DNA from: Acidimicrobiia bacterium
GTDB taxonomy: Bacteria; Actinomycetota; Acidimicrobiia; Acidimicrobiales; Ilumatobacteraceae
Reading direction: 5' to 3'
Assembly (NCBI GenBank): GCA_010025655.1
Contig: RGSV01000023.1
Location: forward strand, 1-11,264
DNA: 11,264 nucleotides
The notes under the pieces are model-generated. The model was not told the origin of the DNA, ran no database searches, and saw only the letters and a list, made by a program, of their open reading frames with translations. The position numbers and the translations under genes are program-made. Positions 5,666-11,264 of this stretch are shown piece after piece (position 1 is the first letter of the stretch; every line of letters begins with the position of its first letter).

Positions 5666-6619
5666 TCAGTTGTGTGCAGCACCTCCCGGTGATGCACTGG
5701 TGAGGCTACCTGCGTCGCGGCGCGCCTCGCTCAGCGTGAGCACGACCACCGCACCAACGACGAGCACTGCACCAATCACGCTTCGACCAGTGAGGCGTTC
5801 GTCGAGAAACAGCATGCCGACCACGATGGTGACGACGGGTTCGAAGGTTGATGCAACCGACGTAGGGCCGGGGCCGACGCGCTTCATCGCCGCAAAGAAC
5901 GTGCCCATCGCCACGATGGTGCCGAACGTCGAGAGCACTGCGACGTTCGCCCAGCCAGTCGCCGTGTTGGGAAATTGCACTTGCATGCCGAACGGCCGCA
6001 CGAGCCACAGCGTGAGCCACCCGAACATCGCACCAAAGAGGATGATCGTGAGCCCAGTGACTCCGTCGTAGCGAGGCATCACGCGCGATGACAGCACCAC
6101 ATAGAAGGTGTAGGTGAGAGCCCCGGCAAGTGTGAGCGCGATACCGACCGTTTCGCCGGCAGCGACCTCACCCGCAGTGAGTGAGACGCCGACGACGGTT
6201 GCAACCAAACACGCGCTGATCACTTTGCTCGGCTTGTGTTTGAGCAACCACCACGCCACGAGCACCGCCATGATCGGAAAGCAGTAGAAGATCACGGAGA
6301 CAAGACCAGAATCCATTCGCTCGATTGCGCCGAAGTAAAAGAACGACTGAAAGGTAAAGCCGAGGTAGCCGAAGAGGAAGATTTCGATCAGATCTCGGCC
6401 GCGTGGCCACGCCGCTGGGCGCACGGTGATGAATCGATAGACAAGCAACAGTGGGGCAGCGATGAGAAAGCGAGCAATCATCAGACCACGACTGTTGGCC
6501 CCGTCTGCGTAGGCGTTGACCGAGAAGAGCGGGTTGATGCCATACAACGTGCAAGACACGATGGCGAGACCGATGCCGATGAGGCGTTGGTTGGCGCCGA
6601 GTCGGTGGTTTCCGCGCAC
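5666..6619 (-). CDS. EamA/DMT-superfamily permease, ten membrane helices
   Basis: A 317-residue integral membrane protein with about ten hydrophobic helices in two EamA halves, the usual layout and length for drug/metabolite transporters. The second half ends with the typical …TSVASTFEPVVTIVVGMLFLDERL segment (helices 9-10 with the Glu-Pro and DE motifs). The N-terminus is assigned to GTG 6619, because residues upstream in this frame are Arg-rich and overlap the preceding small gene. That GTG follows the small gene's stop by 14 nt, suggesting co-transcription and reinitiation; no good Shine-Dalgarno is present. The stop TGA ends 5 nt before the FMN riboswitch. Some DMT proteins (RibN) carry riboflavin, so a flavin-related role is possible, but those genes normally lie downstream of the riboswitch. 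The substrate is unknown. Confidence 0.9.
   Translation of the reverse strand: MRGNHRLGANQRLIGIGLAIVSCTLYGINPLFSVNAYADGANSRGLMIARFLIAAPLLLVYRFITVRPAAWPRGRDLIEIFLFGYLGFTFQSFFYFGAIERMDSGLVSVIFYCFPIMAVLVAWWLLKHKPSKVISACLVATVVGVSLTAGEVAAGETVGIALTLAGALTYTFYVVLSSRVMPRYDGVTGLTIILFGAMFGWLTLWLVRPFGMQVQFPNTATGWANVAVLSTFGTIVAMGTFFAAMKRVGPGPTSVASTFEPVVTIVVGMLFLDERLTGRSVIGAVLVVGAVVVLTLSEARRDAGSLTSASPGGAAHN
5703..5708 (-). promoter_or_regulatory. Possible -10 box for the rib operon inside the permease gene
   Basis: The minus strand reads TAGCCT within the last codons of the permease gene, which would place a transcription start near 5696, about 36 nt before helix P1 of the riboswitch. The hexamer is of the same type as those next to other start codons here. 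No -35 is visible, and a chance match within coding sequence is quite possible. Confidence 0.22.
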
Positions 6620-6633
6620 GTTCAAAGATCTTG

Positions 6634-6882
6634 CTACTGCGCGGGCTTTGCTCGTTCGCGATCGCGTTTGAGCACGTTGCGAAACACGACGGTGAAGATG
6701 ACCGCAAGACCAATGAACATTAGACCGAACACGGCGAGTTGCAGCCCGCCGCCGCGATCGCCAGCCTGCGTCGGCTCGATTCCACAGCCTGGTTTCGGCA
6801 ACAGGCCGATGCATTCGCTGACATCGCCTTCGAGTGGAAACACGTAGACCGTCGTGTCGGTGGTTGACATTTCGTCTTGCAT
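6634..6882 (-). CDS. Small single-span membrane protein of unknown function
   Basis: 82 residues from ATG 6882, or 78 from the equally plausible ATG 6870 (MSTTDTTVYV); neither has a clear Shine-Dalgarno. The layout is an acidic N-terminal segment of about 45 residues with a compact motif CIGLLPKPGCG (Cys24 and Cys33 in the 82-aa numbering) and a Gly-rich turn, one hydrophobic helix (LAVFGLMFIGLAVIFTVVF), then a very basic tail (RNVLKRDRERAK). The positive-inside rule predicts the N-terminus outside and the tail in the cytosol, so the two cysteines could form a disulphide outside. The stop TAG lies 14 nt before the permease start, so the two are probably co-transcribed. It is divergent from guaA. 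I recall similar short Cys-Pro-Lys-Pro-Cys membrane proteins from actinobacteria, but know of no function. Composition and topology support a real gene. Confidence 0.72.
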   Translation of the reverse strand: MQDEMSTTDTTVYVFPLEGDVSECIGLLPKPGCGIEPTQAGDRGGGLQLAVFGLMFIGLAVIFTVVFRNVLKRDRERAKPAQ

Positions 6883-6974
6883 CTCGCACTCAGTCTGTCA
6901 GGTGCTGGCGCTGCTAGGTGCAGCACTGTCGATGGCGGCACACGTGTTTGGCGGCGCATGTGAATGCAAGCGAC

Positions 6975-6988
6975 ACAACTACCGTTGT
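6975..6988. repeat. Short inverted repeat just upstream of guaA
   Basis: ACAAC–TACC–GTTGT, a perfect 5-bp inverted repeat that ends 7 bp before the guaA ATG, in the 113-bp divergent region between guaA and the small membrane protein gene. It could be a minor operator or part of the promoter (TACCGT lies within it). It is short enough to be chance. Confidence 0.25.
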
Positions 6989-6995
6989 AGAGACG

Positions 6996-8537
6996 ATGCG
7001 TGAGAAGCGACCCACCGTCTTCGTGGTCGACTTCGGCGCGCAGTATGCGCAATTGATCGCCCGCCGGGTTCGCGAGGCAAACGTGTTCTCTGAAATCGTG
7101 AGCCACCGAATCTCTGCCGATGAAGTGGCACGTCGGGCACCGGCTGCGATCATCTTGTCGGGCGGCCCCAAGAGCGTGCATGTCGATGGTGCACCGTCAC
7201 TCGACCCGCACATCTACGAGCTCGGCATACCAATTCTCGGCATCTGTTATGGCTGTCAACTGGTCGCCCAGCAGTTGGGCGGCACCGTGGCGCGCGGCGA
7301 GAAGGGCGAGTATGGCCGCACACGACTGCAGCGCTTGGGCGGTTCAGACCTGCTTGACGGCCTTCCGGCGACCTTTGATGTGTGGATGAGCCATTTCGAC
7401 GCAGTGTCGGTGGCGCCGGCGGGTTTTCGTGTGGCTGCCAGCACGACCGACGCGCCAGTCGCCGTGCTTGAAAACTCGACACGCAAGATTTGGGCTGTGC
7501 AGTATCACCCCGAGGTGATGCACACCGAACACGGTCAAACGCTGCTGCGCAGATTTCTGCACGACTTAGCGGCGATTCCGGCTGAGTGGACGATGCAGTC
7601 GATTATCGAGACGCAGGTGGCTGCGGTTCGCGAGCAGGTGGGCAACGAGCGCGCCATCTGCGGGTTGTCGGGTGGTGTCGACTCGGCGGTTGCGGCGGCC
7701 CTCGTGCACAAGGCGATCGGTTCGCGACTCACCTGCGTGTATGTAGACACCGGCCTCATGCGCAAGAACGAAAGTGACCAAGTGGTCGAGACCTTCAAGC
7801 GCAACATGGGCATTGAATTGGTGCACGTTGATGCAGCCGATGAGTTCTTCGACAAACTGCGCGGCGTTGTCGACCCCGAAGCGAAACGAAAGATAATCGG
7901 CGAAACCTTCGTGCGGGTGTTTGAACGACATACGGGCGGCATATCCGACGCGAAGTTTCTCGTGCAGGGCACGTTGTATCCAGATGTGATCGAAAGTGGA
8001 GGTCGTGACGGGGCAGCCACCATTAAGAGTCACCACAATGTCGGCGGTCTGCCCGACGACATGACACTCGAGCTGTGTGAGCCGTTGCGTGATTTGTTCA
8101 AAGACGAAGTGCGGTCAATGGGCTCGACGCTCGGTCTGCCTGATGAGATTGTGTGGCGTCAACCCTTTCCTGGTCCGGGGCTTGGCGTGCGCATCATCGG
8201 CGAGGTCACGCGCGACAAGGTGGCGATCTTGCAAGAGGCCGATGCAATCGTGCGTGAAGAACTGCGCTTGGCCGGTCTCGAGCGCGATATCTGGCAGGCC
8301 TTTGCCGTGCTCGCCGACATTCGCTCGGTCGGCGTAATGGGCGACGAGCGAACGTATGCGCGACCGATCATTATTCGCGCCGTCACGAGCGATGATGCGA
8401 TGACCGCCGACTGGGCACGGCTGCCGCACGAGTTGTTGGCACGAATGTCGTCGCGCATCGTGAACGAAGTAGACGGCGTGAATCGTGTGGCATACGACAT
8501 CACCTCCAAACCCCCGGGGACGATCGAGTGGGAGTGA
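6996..8537 (+). CDS. guaA: GMP synthase (glutamine-hydrolysing)
   Basis: A 513-residue, full-length GuaA. It converts XMP to GMP using ATP and glutamine (EC 6.3.5.2), in the cytosol. The class I glutamine amidotransferase domain (about 7-195) has GICYGCQ with nucleophile Cys84, plus His171 and Glu173 in YHPEV. The ATP pyrophosphatase domain has the P-loop GLSGGVDSA (from 223). The C-terminal dimerisation part has [29 protein letters not shown] and the terminal [12 protein letters not shown] 6996 was chosen because FVVDFGAQY, the normal family start, follows about nine residues later; the frame extends upstream but without family sequence. The Shine-Dalgarno is weak (GAGA). The stop codon lies inside the first copy of a 27-bp repeat. 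The gene stands alone, divergent from the permease transcript. Confidence 0.98.
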   Translation: MREKRPTVFVVDFGAQYAQLIARRVREANVFSEIVSHRISADEVARRAPAAIILSGGPKSVHVDGAPSLDPHIYELGIPILGICYGCQLVAQQLGGTVARGEKGEYGRTRLQRLGGSDLLDGLPATFDVWMSHFDAVSVAPAGFRVAASTTDAPVAVLENSTRKIWAVQYHPEVMHTEHGQTLLRRFLHDLAAIPAEWTMQSIIETQVAAVREQVGNERAICGLSGGVDSAVAAALVHKAIGSRLTCVYVDTGLMRKNESDQVVETFKRNMGIELVHVDAADEFFDKLRGVVDPEAKRKIIGETFVRVFERHTGGISDAKFLVQGTLYPDVIESGGRDGAATIKSHHNVGGLPDDMTLELCEPLRDLFKDEVRSMGSTLGLPDEIVWRQPFPGPGLGVRIIGEVTRDKVAILQEADAIVREELRLAGLERDIWQAFAVLADIRSVGVMGDERTYARPIIIRAVTSDDAMTADWARLPHELLARMSSRIVNEVDGVNRVAYDITSKPPGTIEWE

Positions 8538-8595
8538 GCGCAGCGAGCGGACACTCGCGGTGGTGCTGGTGGGAGTGAGCGCAGCGAGCGGACAC
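8528..8595. repeat. Two copies of a 27-bp direct repeat after/over the guaA stop
   Basis: The 27 bp at 8528-8554 are repeated exactly at 8569-8595, a 41-bp period; the shared core is GAGTGAGCGCAGCGAGCGG. Copy 1 includes the last guaA codons and its TGA, so the final Trp-Glu-stop of GuaA is encoded within the repeat. Each copy can form a small hairpin (GTG/CAC plus CGC/GCG around an AGCGA loop). CACTC at 8552-8556 can also pair with GAGTG at 8573-8577 to make a larger hairpin between the copies. It may act as a transcription terminator or mRNA 3'-end element, or be a copy of a dispersed REP-like intergenic repeat. Confidence 0.9.
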
Positions 8596-8625
8596 GGCGC
8601 GCTGTAACCAAATTGTAAAGATTGC

Positions 8626-8631
8626 TAGGCT
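8626..8631 (+). promoter_or_regulatory. Putative -10 box (TAGGCT) for the NlpC/P60 gene
   Basis: TAGGCT ends 9 nt before the GTG at 8641, with CTGTAA (8602-8607) as a weak -35 candidate 18 nt upstream. No Shine-Dalgarno precedes either GTG (8632 or 8641), so a leaderless or nearly leaderless transcript starting near 8638 fits best. Confidence 0.45.
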
Positions 8632-8640
8632 GTGGGCACC

Positions 8641-9723
8641 GTGATTCGGACCGCCGCTCGGCGTACCCACCGTCCACGCACCCGCCTCGCTGGTGTCGTT
8701 CTGGCTTTGGCAGGGATGGTCGTACCCCTTGTGCTGGCGTCGCCCGCTGCTGCCGACACCATCGACGACCAGCGACGCAAGGTGGCCGCCATCGTTGACG
8801 AACTCGAGCGCCTCGCCACCGAAGCCGACGGTCTGGGTGAGCGATATTCCGACACTCTGGCTGAGCAAGACGCCATCGAAGCCGACATTGCAGCCACCGA
8901 AGTGCGCATTTTCGACCTGCAGAAGCAGCTCGCAGTGATGCAGGCCAATCTCGTCAACTCGGCACGCCGATCGTTCGTATCCGGCGGTTCGGCCGGCAGT
9001 CTCTCGAGCATCTTGGGTGGCAGCGGCTCACTCACTGACGCAATGAAGCGCGCCTATCTGGGCTCATCAGCGATGAATATCGGGGCGGCAAACACCGACG
9101 CGATGCAAGGTCTGATTGACGACATCACCGCAGAGAAGTCGAAACTCGAACGTCAGAAGAAGCAGCTTGCGTCAACGGCAACCTTTCTTGCTTCGCGTCT
9201 GGCCGCGAGTGACCGAATGCTCGATCAATATGAATCACTGCGCGCCCAGGCATTGCGCGACCTCGGCAGCCTGCTGACCGAAGAAGAGCGCCGTCGTGTT
9301 GAAGAAGCCGAGGCTGCGGCCAAAAAAGAAGCCGCGAAGTTCAACTCGAGCATCAAAGTGGCGGCACCCTCGCCACAAGCCGGTGTGGCGATCAAGGCCG
9401 CACTCTCACAACTCGGCATTCGCTATCGCTGGGGAGCCTCAAGCCCCGGTGTCGCCTTCGACTGCTCTGGCTTGACCCAGTGGGCGTGGGCGAAAGCCGG
9501 CGTGTCGATTCCGCGTGTGTCGCGATCGCAGTTCTCCGCACTTACGCGCGTGCCGCTCTCGCAGGTGCAGCCTGGCGACTTGTTGTTCAGCCAGTCGACG
9601 TTCTTCCACGTCGGCATCTACATCGGCAATGGCCAGATGATTCATGCCCCGCGCACCGGTGACGTGGTGAAGATCAGCACCGTGACGTGGACTCGAGTGC
9701 TCGGCGTCGGACGCCCCAAGTAA
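8641..9723 (+). CDS. Secreted NlpC/P60 peptidoglycan endopeptidase with coiled-coil N-terminal region
   Basis: 360 residues from GTG 8641; GTG 8632 would add three. The order is an Arg-rich n-region, a hydrophobic run (AGVVLALAGMVVPLVLA) and SPAAA, giving a signal peptide cleaved near residue 38. Next come two long charged helical stretches (about 40-100 and 150-235), predicted coiled coils, and then a C-terminal NlpC/P60 domain (about 245-360). The catalytic residues are visible: Cys275 in FDCSGL, His323 in HVGIYIG and His335 in MIHAPRTG. The architecture matches RipA-like D,L-endopeptidases that cut peptide stems between D-Glu and m-DAP during cell separation; coiled coils in such proteins often hold the domain autoinhibited or bind FtsEX-type partners. 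It stands apart from guaA by a repeat and a putative promoter. The family is certain; the division role is inferred. Confidence 0.95.
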   Translation: MIRTAARRTHRPRTRLAGVVLALAGMVVPLVLASPAAADTIDDQRRKVAAIVDELERLATEADGLGERYSDTLAEQDAIEADIAATEVRIFDLQKQLAVMQANLVNSARRSFVSGGSAGSLSSILGGSGSLTDAMKRAYLGSSAMNIGAANTDAMQGLIDDITAEKSKLERQKKQLASTATFLASRLAASDRMLDQYESLRAQALRDLGSLLTEEERRRVEEAEAAAKKEAAKFNSSIKVAAPSPQAGVAIKAALSQLGIRYRWGASSPGVAFDCSGLTQWAWAKAGVSIPRVSRSQFSALTRVPLSQVQPGDLLFSQSTFFHVGIYIGNGQMIHAPRTGDVVKISTVTWTRVLGVGRPK

Positions 9724-9726
9724 CCT
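9721..9726 (+). promoter_or_regulatory. Possible -10 box (TAACCT) overlapping the NlpC/P60 stop codon
   Basis: TAACCT contains the TAA stop of the preceding gene and ends 7 nt before the ATG at 9734, which lacks a Shine-Dalgarno. The spacing fits a leaderless start for the hydrolase gene. No -35 was recognised. Read-through from the preceding gene is the alternative. Confidence 0.33.
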
Positions 9727-9733
9727 TGCGGCG

Positions 9734-10480
9734 ATGAACGACGCCGCCCCAACCACCGAGTGGCAAGCGGGTTCGTTCACTGCTGGTGGGGTGACGCACC
9801 CGACGTATCGACGTGGTGTTGGGCCGGCAGTGGTGGTGGTGCACGAGATCCCCGGCATCACACCGCGCGTTCTAGAGTTTGCAGACCGGATTGTTGGTGC
9901 AGGTTTCACCGTGGTGATGCCGCTCTTGGTTGGTGAAGTGGGTCGCGAACCCAGCGGTCGCTATATGGCGGCGTCGATGATCAAGGTGTGTGTGTCGCGT
10001 GAGTTCACCACCATGGCTATGCGTAAGACGTCGCCAATCATCGCTTGGTTGCGTGCACTCGCCAAGAGTTTGCACGTCGAAGTCGGCGGCAAGGGTGTTG
10101 GTGCTGTTGGTATGTGCTTTAGCGGTGGGTTTGCCCTCGGCATGATGCTCGATGACACGATGGTGGCCCCTGTCTTGTCGCAGCCGTCGCTGCCGTTTGC
10201 CTTCGGCAAAGCTCGTGGGGCCGATTTGAACCTGTCGCCTGATGATGAGGCGGTCATTCGCCGCCGCGCCGAGGCAGGGTGTCAGGTACTCGGATTGCGA
10301 TATACGGGCGACAAGTTGGTGGGCACGCGATTCGACTCTCTGCGCGAGCTCTTGGGTAGTCAGTTCATCGCCGTTGAGTTCGCATCGGAGAAGTCGAGTG
10401 ATCATTCGGTGCTCACCGAGCAGCGTCAAGAAACGGGCGTGCAGCGCGTGGTTGACTTTCTGCGAGAGAAACTGCTGTGA
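9734..10480 (+). CDS. Dienelactone-hydrolase-family alpha/beta hydrolase
   Basis: A 248-residue protein of typical family length with no signal peptide. VVVVHEIPGITP (about 33-44) carries the Glu38 that in dienelactone hydrolase interacts with the nucleophile. GAVGMCFSGGFAL (about 123-135) is the nucleophile elbow with Cys128, the cysteine characteristic of this family. Asp193 in RYTGDK and His224 in SSDHSVL complete the triad. Members open lactone rings or hydrolyse other esters; true dienelactone activity cannot be read from sequence. The segment between the HEIPG motif and the elbow diverges from the canonical enzyme. The gene overlaps the following P450 by GTGA, so the two are almost certainly translated from one mRNA and may act on the same compound class. 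It lies 10 nt after the NlpC/P60 stop, but the roles look unrelated. Confidence 0.9.
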   Translation: MNDAAPTTEWQAGSFTAGGVTHPTYRRGVGPAVVVVHEIPGITPRVLEFADRIVGAGFTVVMPLLVGEVGREPSGRYMAASMIKVCVSREFTTMAMRKTSPIIAWLRALAKSLHVEVGGKGVGAVGMCFSGGFALGMMLDDTMVAPVLSQPSLPFAFGKARGADLNLSPDDEAVIRRRAEAGCQVLGLRYTGDKLVGTRFDSLRELLGSQFIAVEFASEKSSDHSVLTEQRQETGVQRVVDFLREKLL

Positions 10481-11264
10481 CGACCACCGACCCGAGCACG
10501 ATTCCCACTGAGGACCGCAACGCGCACTTCGCGTCACTGGTTGAGCCCGTAAGTGACTGGTCAACTGATTTTGATCACATGCACCCCGATTACAACGCGA
10601 ACGCCCCTGAGATCTGGCAAGAACTACGCGGCAAGTGTCCCGTGGCCCACTCACCGCGTTACGGCGGCACGTGGTTGCCGGTGCGCCATGAAGATGTGAC
10701 GGCAATTGCCTACGACACTGAGCACTTCAGTTCGGAAGACGTGGTGGTGAAGCGCATCAAACCCACGGGCGAGAGTCGTCCTTATGGCGGTGCTCCGCCG
10801 ATCACCAGTGACCCGCCATTCCACCACCATGCACGACGTGTGCTGTTGCCCGCTTTTGCTCCGCAAAAGATTGCCGCGATGGAGGCCGAGACTCGCGCGT
10901 TCTGCCACGGTTTGATCGACAAGTTGGGCAACGCAGATGTCATTGATGCAGCTGACCAGTATGCAAAACACATTCCGCCCGCGGTAATCGCGCACATGTT
11001 GGATCTGCCGCTTGCCGACGGTGAGCTCTTTCGCGAGTTCATTCACACCGCGCTCGAGGGCGTAGCCGAAGATCAAGCGGTGCGTCAGGCTGGTTGGCAG
11101 AAACTCGATGCGTATCTCGACCGCCGCATCGCCGAGCGCAGCGCGAACCTTGGCGATGATCTGCTGAGTTTCTTGCTGACTGTCGAGATGGGTGGCAACA
11201 GATTGCAGCCAGAGCATGTGCGTGGCACCGTCGCATTGCTCCTCATTGCCGGCATCGACACCAC
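10477..11264 (+). CDS. Cytochrome P450 (3'-partial, cut by right edge)
   Basis: Found by translating plus-strand frame 1 from GTG 10477, which overlaps the hydrolase stop (GTGA); a weak GAGAGAAA lies upstream. 262 codons are present, about 60-65% of a bacterial P450. The N-terminal beta region (YGGTWLPVRHEDVTAIAYDTEHFSS), the C-helix motif DPPFHHHARR…PAF with haem-propionate residues His116 and Arg120, and the I-helix AGIDT (258-262) with the oxygen-activating acid-threonine pair are intact. The ExxR and haem-cysteine motifs must lie beyond the edge. There is no membrane anchor, so it is a soluble class I type needing ferredoxin and a reductase, neither of which is in the window. The substrate is unknown; pairing with a lactone/ester hydrolase suggests a catabolic or modifying pathway. 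Confidence 0.95.
   Translation, partial: MTTTDPSTIPTEDRNAHFASLVEPVSDWSTDFDHMHPDYNANAPEIWQELRGKCPVAHSPRYGGTWLPVRHEDVTAIAYDTEHFSSEDVVVKRIKPTGESRPYGGAPPITSDPPFHHHARRVLLPAFAPQKIAAMEAETRAFCHGLIDKLGNADVIDAADQYAKHIPPAVIAHMLDLPLADGELFREFIHTALEGVAEDQAVRQAGWQKLDAYLDRRIAERSANLGDDLLSFLLTVEMGGNRLQPEHVRGTVALLLIAGIDT

Noticed and set aside
6236..6847. Plus-strand 203-residue frame
   Set aside because: Antisense to the permease and the small membrane protein; hydrophilic, with no motif.
6620..6889. Long N-terminal extension of the permease frame
   Set aside because: The residues are Arg-rich, lack helices and overlap the small membrane protein gene in another frame; a start at GTG 6619 fits the family.
6918..6995. 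N-terminal extension of the guaA frame
   Set aside because: No GuaA family sequence occurs before the FVVDFGAQY start region, and a Trp/Cys/His-rich leader is unlikely.
9872..10705. Minus-strand 277-residue frame, and the 188-residue one at 10651-11217
   Set aside because: Both are antisense to the hydrolase and P450, whose active-site motifs are intact; the translations are His/Arg/Thr-rich shadows.
1..11264. Search for CRISPR arrays, tRNA/rRNA genes, IS elements, toxin-antitoxin or phage-defence genes
   Set aside because: No spaced repeat array, transposase motif, tRNA-like cloverleaf or defence-domain signature was seen. The only longer direct repeat is the two-copy element after guaA, whose 14-bp spacer is too short for CRISPR.

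Overview
The window looks like a chromosomal segment of a high-GC Gram-positive bacterium (Actinomycetota). An Acidimicrobiia-type lineage is my best guess. Support: moderately high GC, the ribD–ribBA–ribH arrangement under an FMN riboswitch, a secreted RipA-like NlpC/P60 endopeptidase, a DMT permease, an actinobacterial-style P450, several GTG starts, and genes that begin right after a TANNNT box with no Shine-Dalgarno (leaderless style). The taxonomic call is inference. No tRNA, rRNA, IS element, CRISPR array, phage gene or known defence gene is visible.

Layout from left to right. (1) 1-1299, minus strand and running off the left edge: a secreted chymotrypsin-fold serine protease followed by fibronectin-III-like repeats. 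(2) 1348-2208, plus strand: a 55-residue protein of unknown function, then a NUDIX hydrolase of the CoA-pyrophosphatase type, probably one transcript. (3) 2261-2749, minus strand, convergent with the NUDIX gene: a secreted prokaryotic phospholipase A2. (4) 2825-5534, minus strand: ribD, ribBA and ribH, joined by two 4-base ATGA overlaps and preceded by an FMN riboswitch (5539-5660). (5) 5666-6882, minus strand: a small single-span membrane protein and a ten-helix EamA/DMT permease. The permease stop codon is only five bases from the riboswitch. (6) 6996-8537, plus strand: guaA. Two copies of a 27-bp repeat follow it, and the first covers the guaA stop codon. (7) 8641-9723: a secreted coiled-coil NlpC/P60 peptidoglycan endopeptidase. 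(8) 9734-11264: a dienelactone-hydrolase-family protein overlapping by GTGA with a cytochrome P450 that is cut by the right edge.

Functionally the core is flavin synthesis. RibBA supplies the DHBP and diaminopyrimidine precursors, RibD deaminates and reduces, and RibH makes lumazine. The last enzyme, riboflavin synthase (ribE), is not in the cluster. FMN feedback can be read from the sequence: one strand of riboswitch helix P1 contains the ribD Shine-Dalgarno, so ligand-stabilised P1 should block ribosome entry. GuaA makes GMP and so indirectly feeds GTP to RibBA. Three genes encode exported proteins acting on proteins, phospholipids and peptidoglycan.

The protease and the P450 are open at the window edges. 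I found both by translating the sequence directly. No gene-free stretch exceeds about 115 bp. I see no clearly new multigene system. The most worthwhile leads are the SD-in-P1 riboswitch inside a transcript, the recurring TAG(G/C)CT/TAACCT boxes next to start codons, the repeat over the guaA stop, the two conserved-looking small proteins, and the secreted PLA2.
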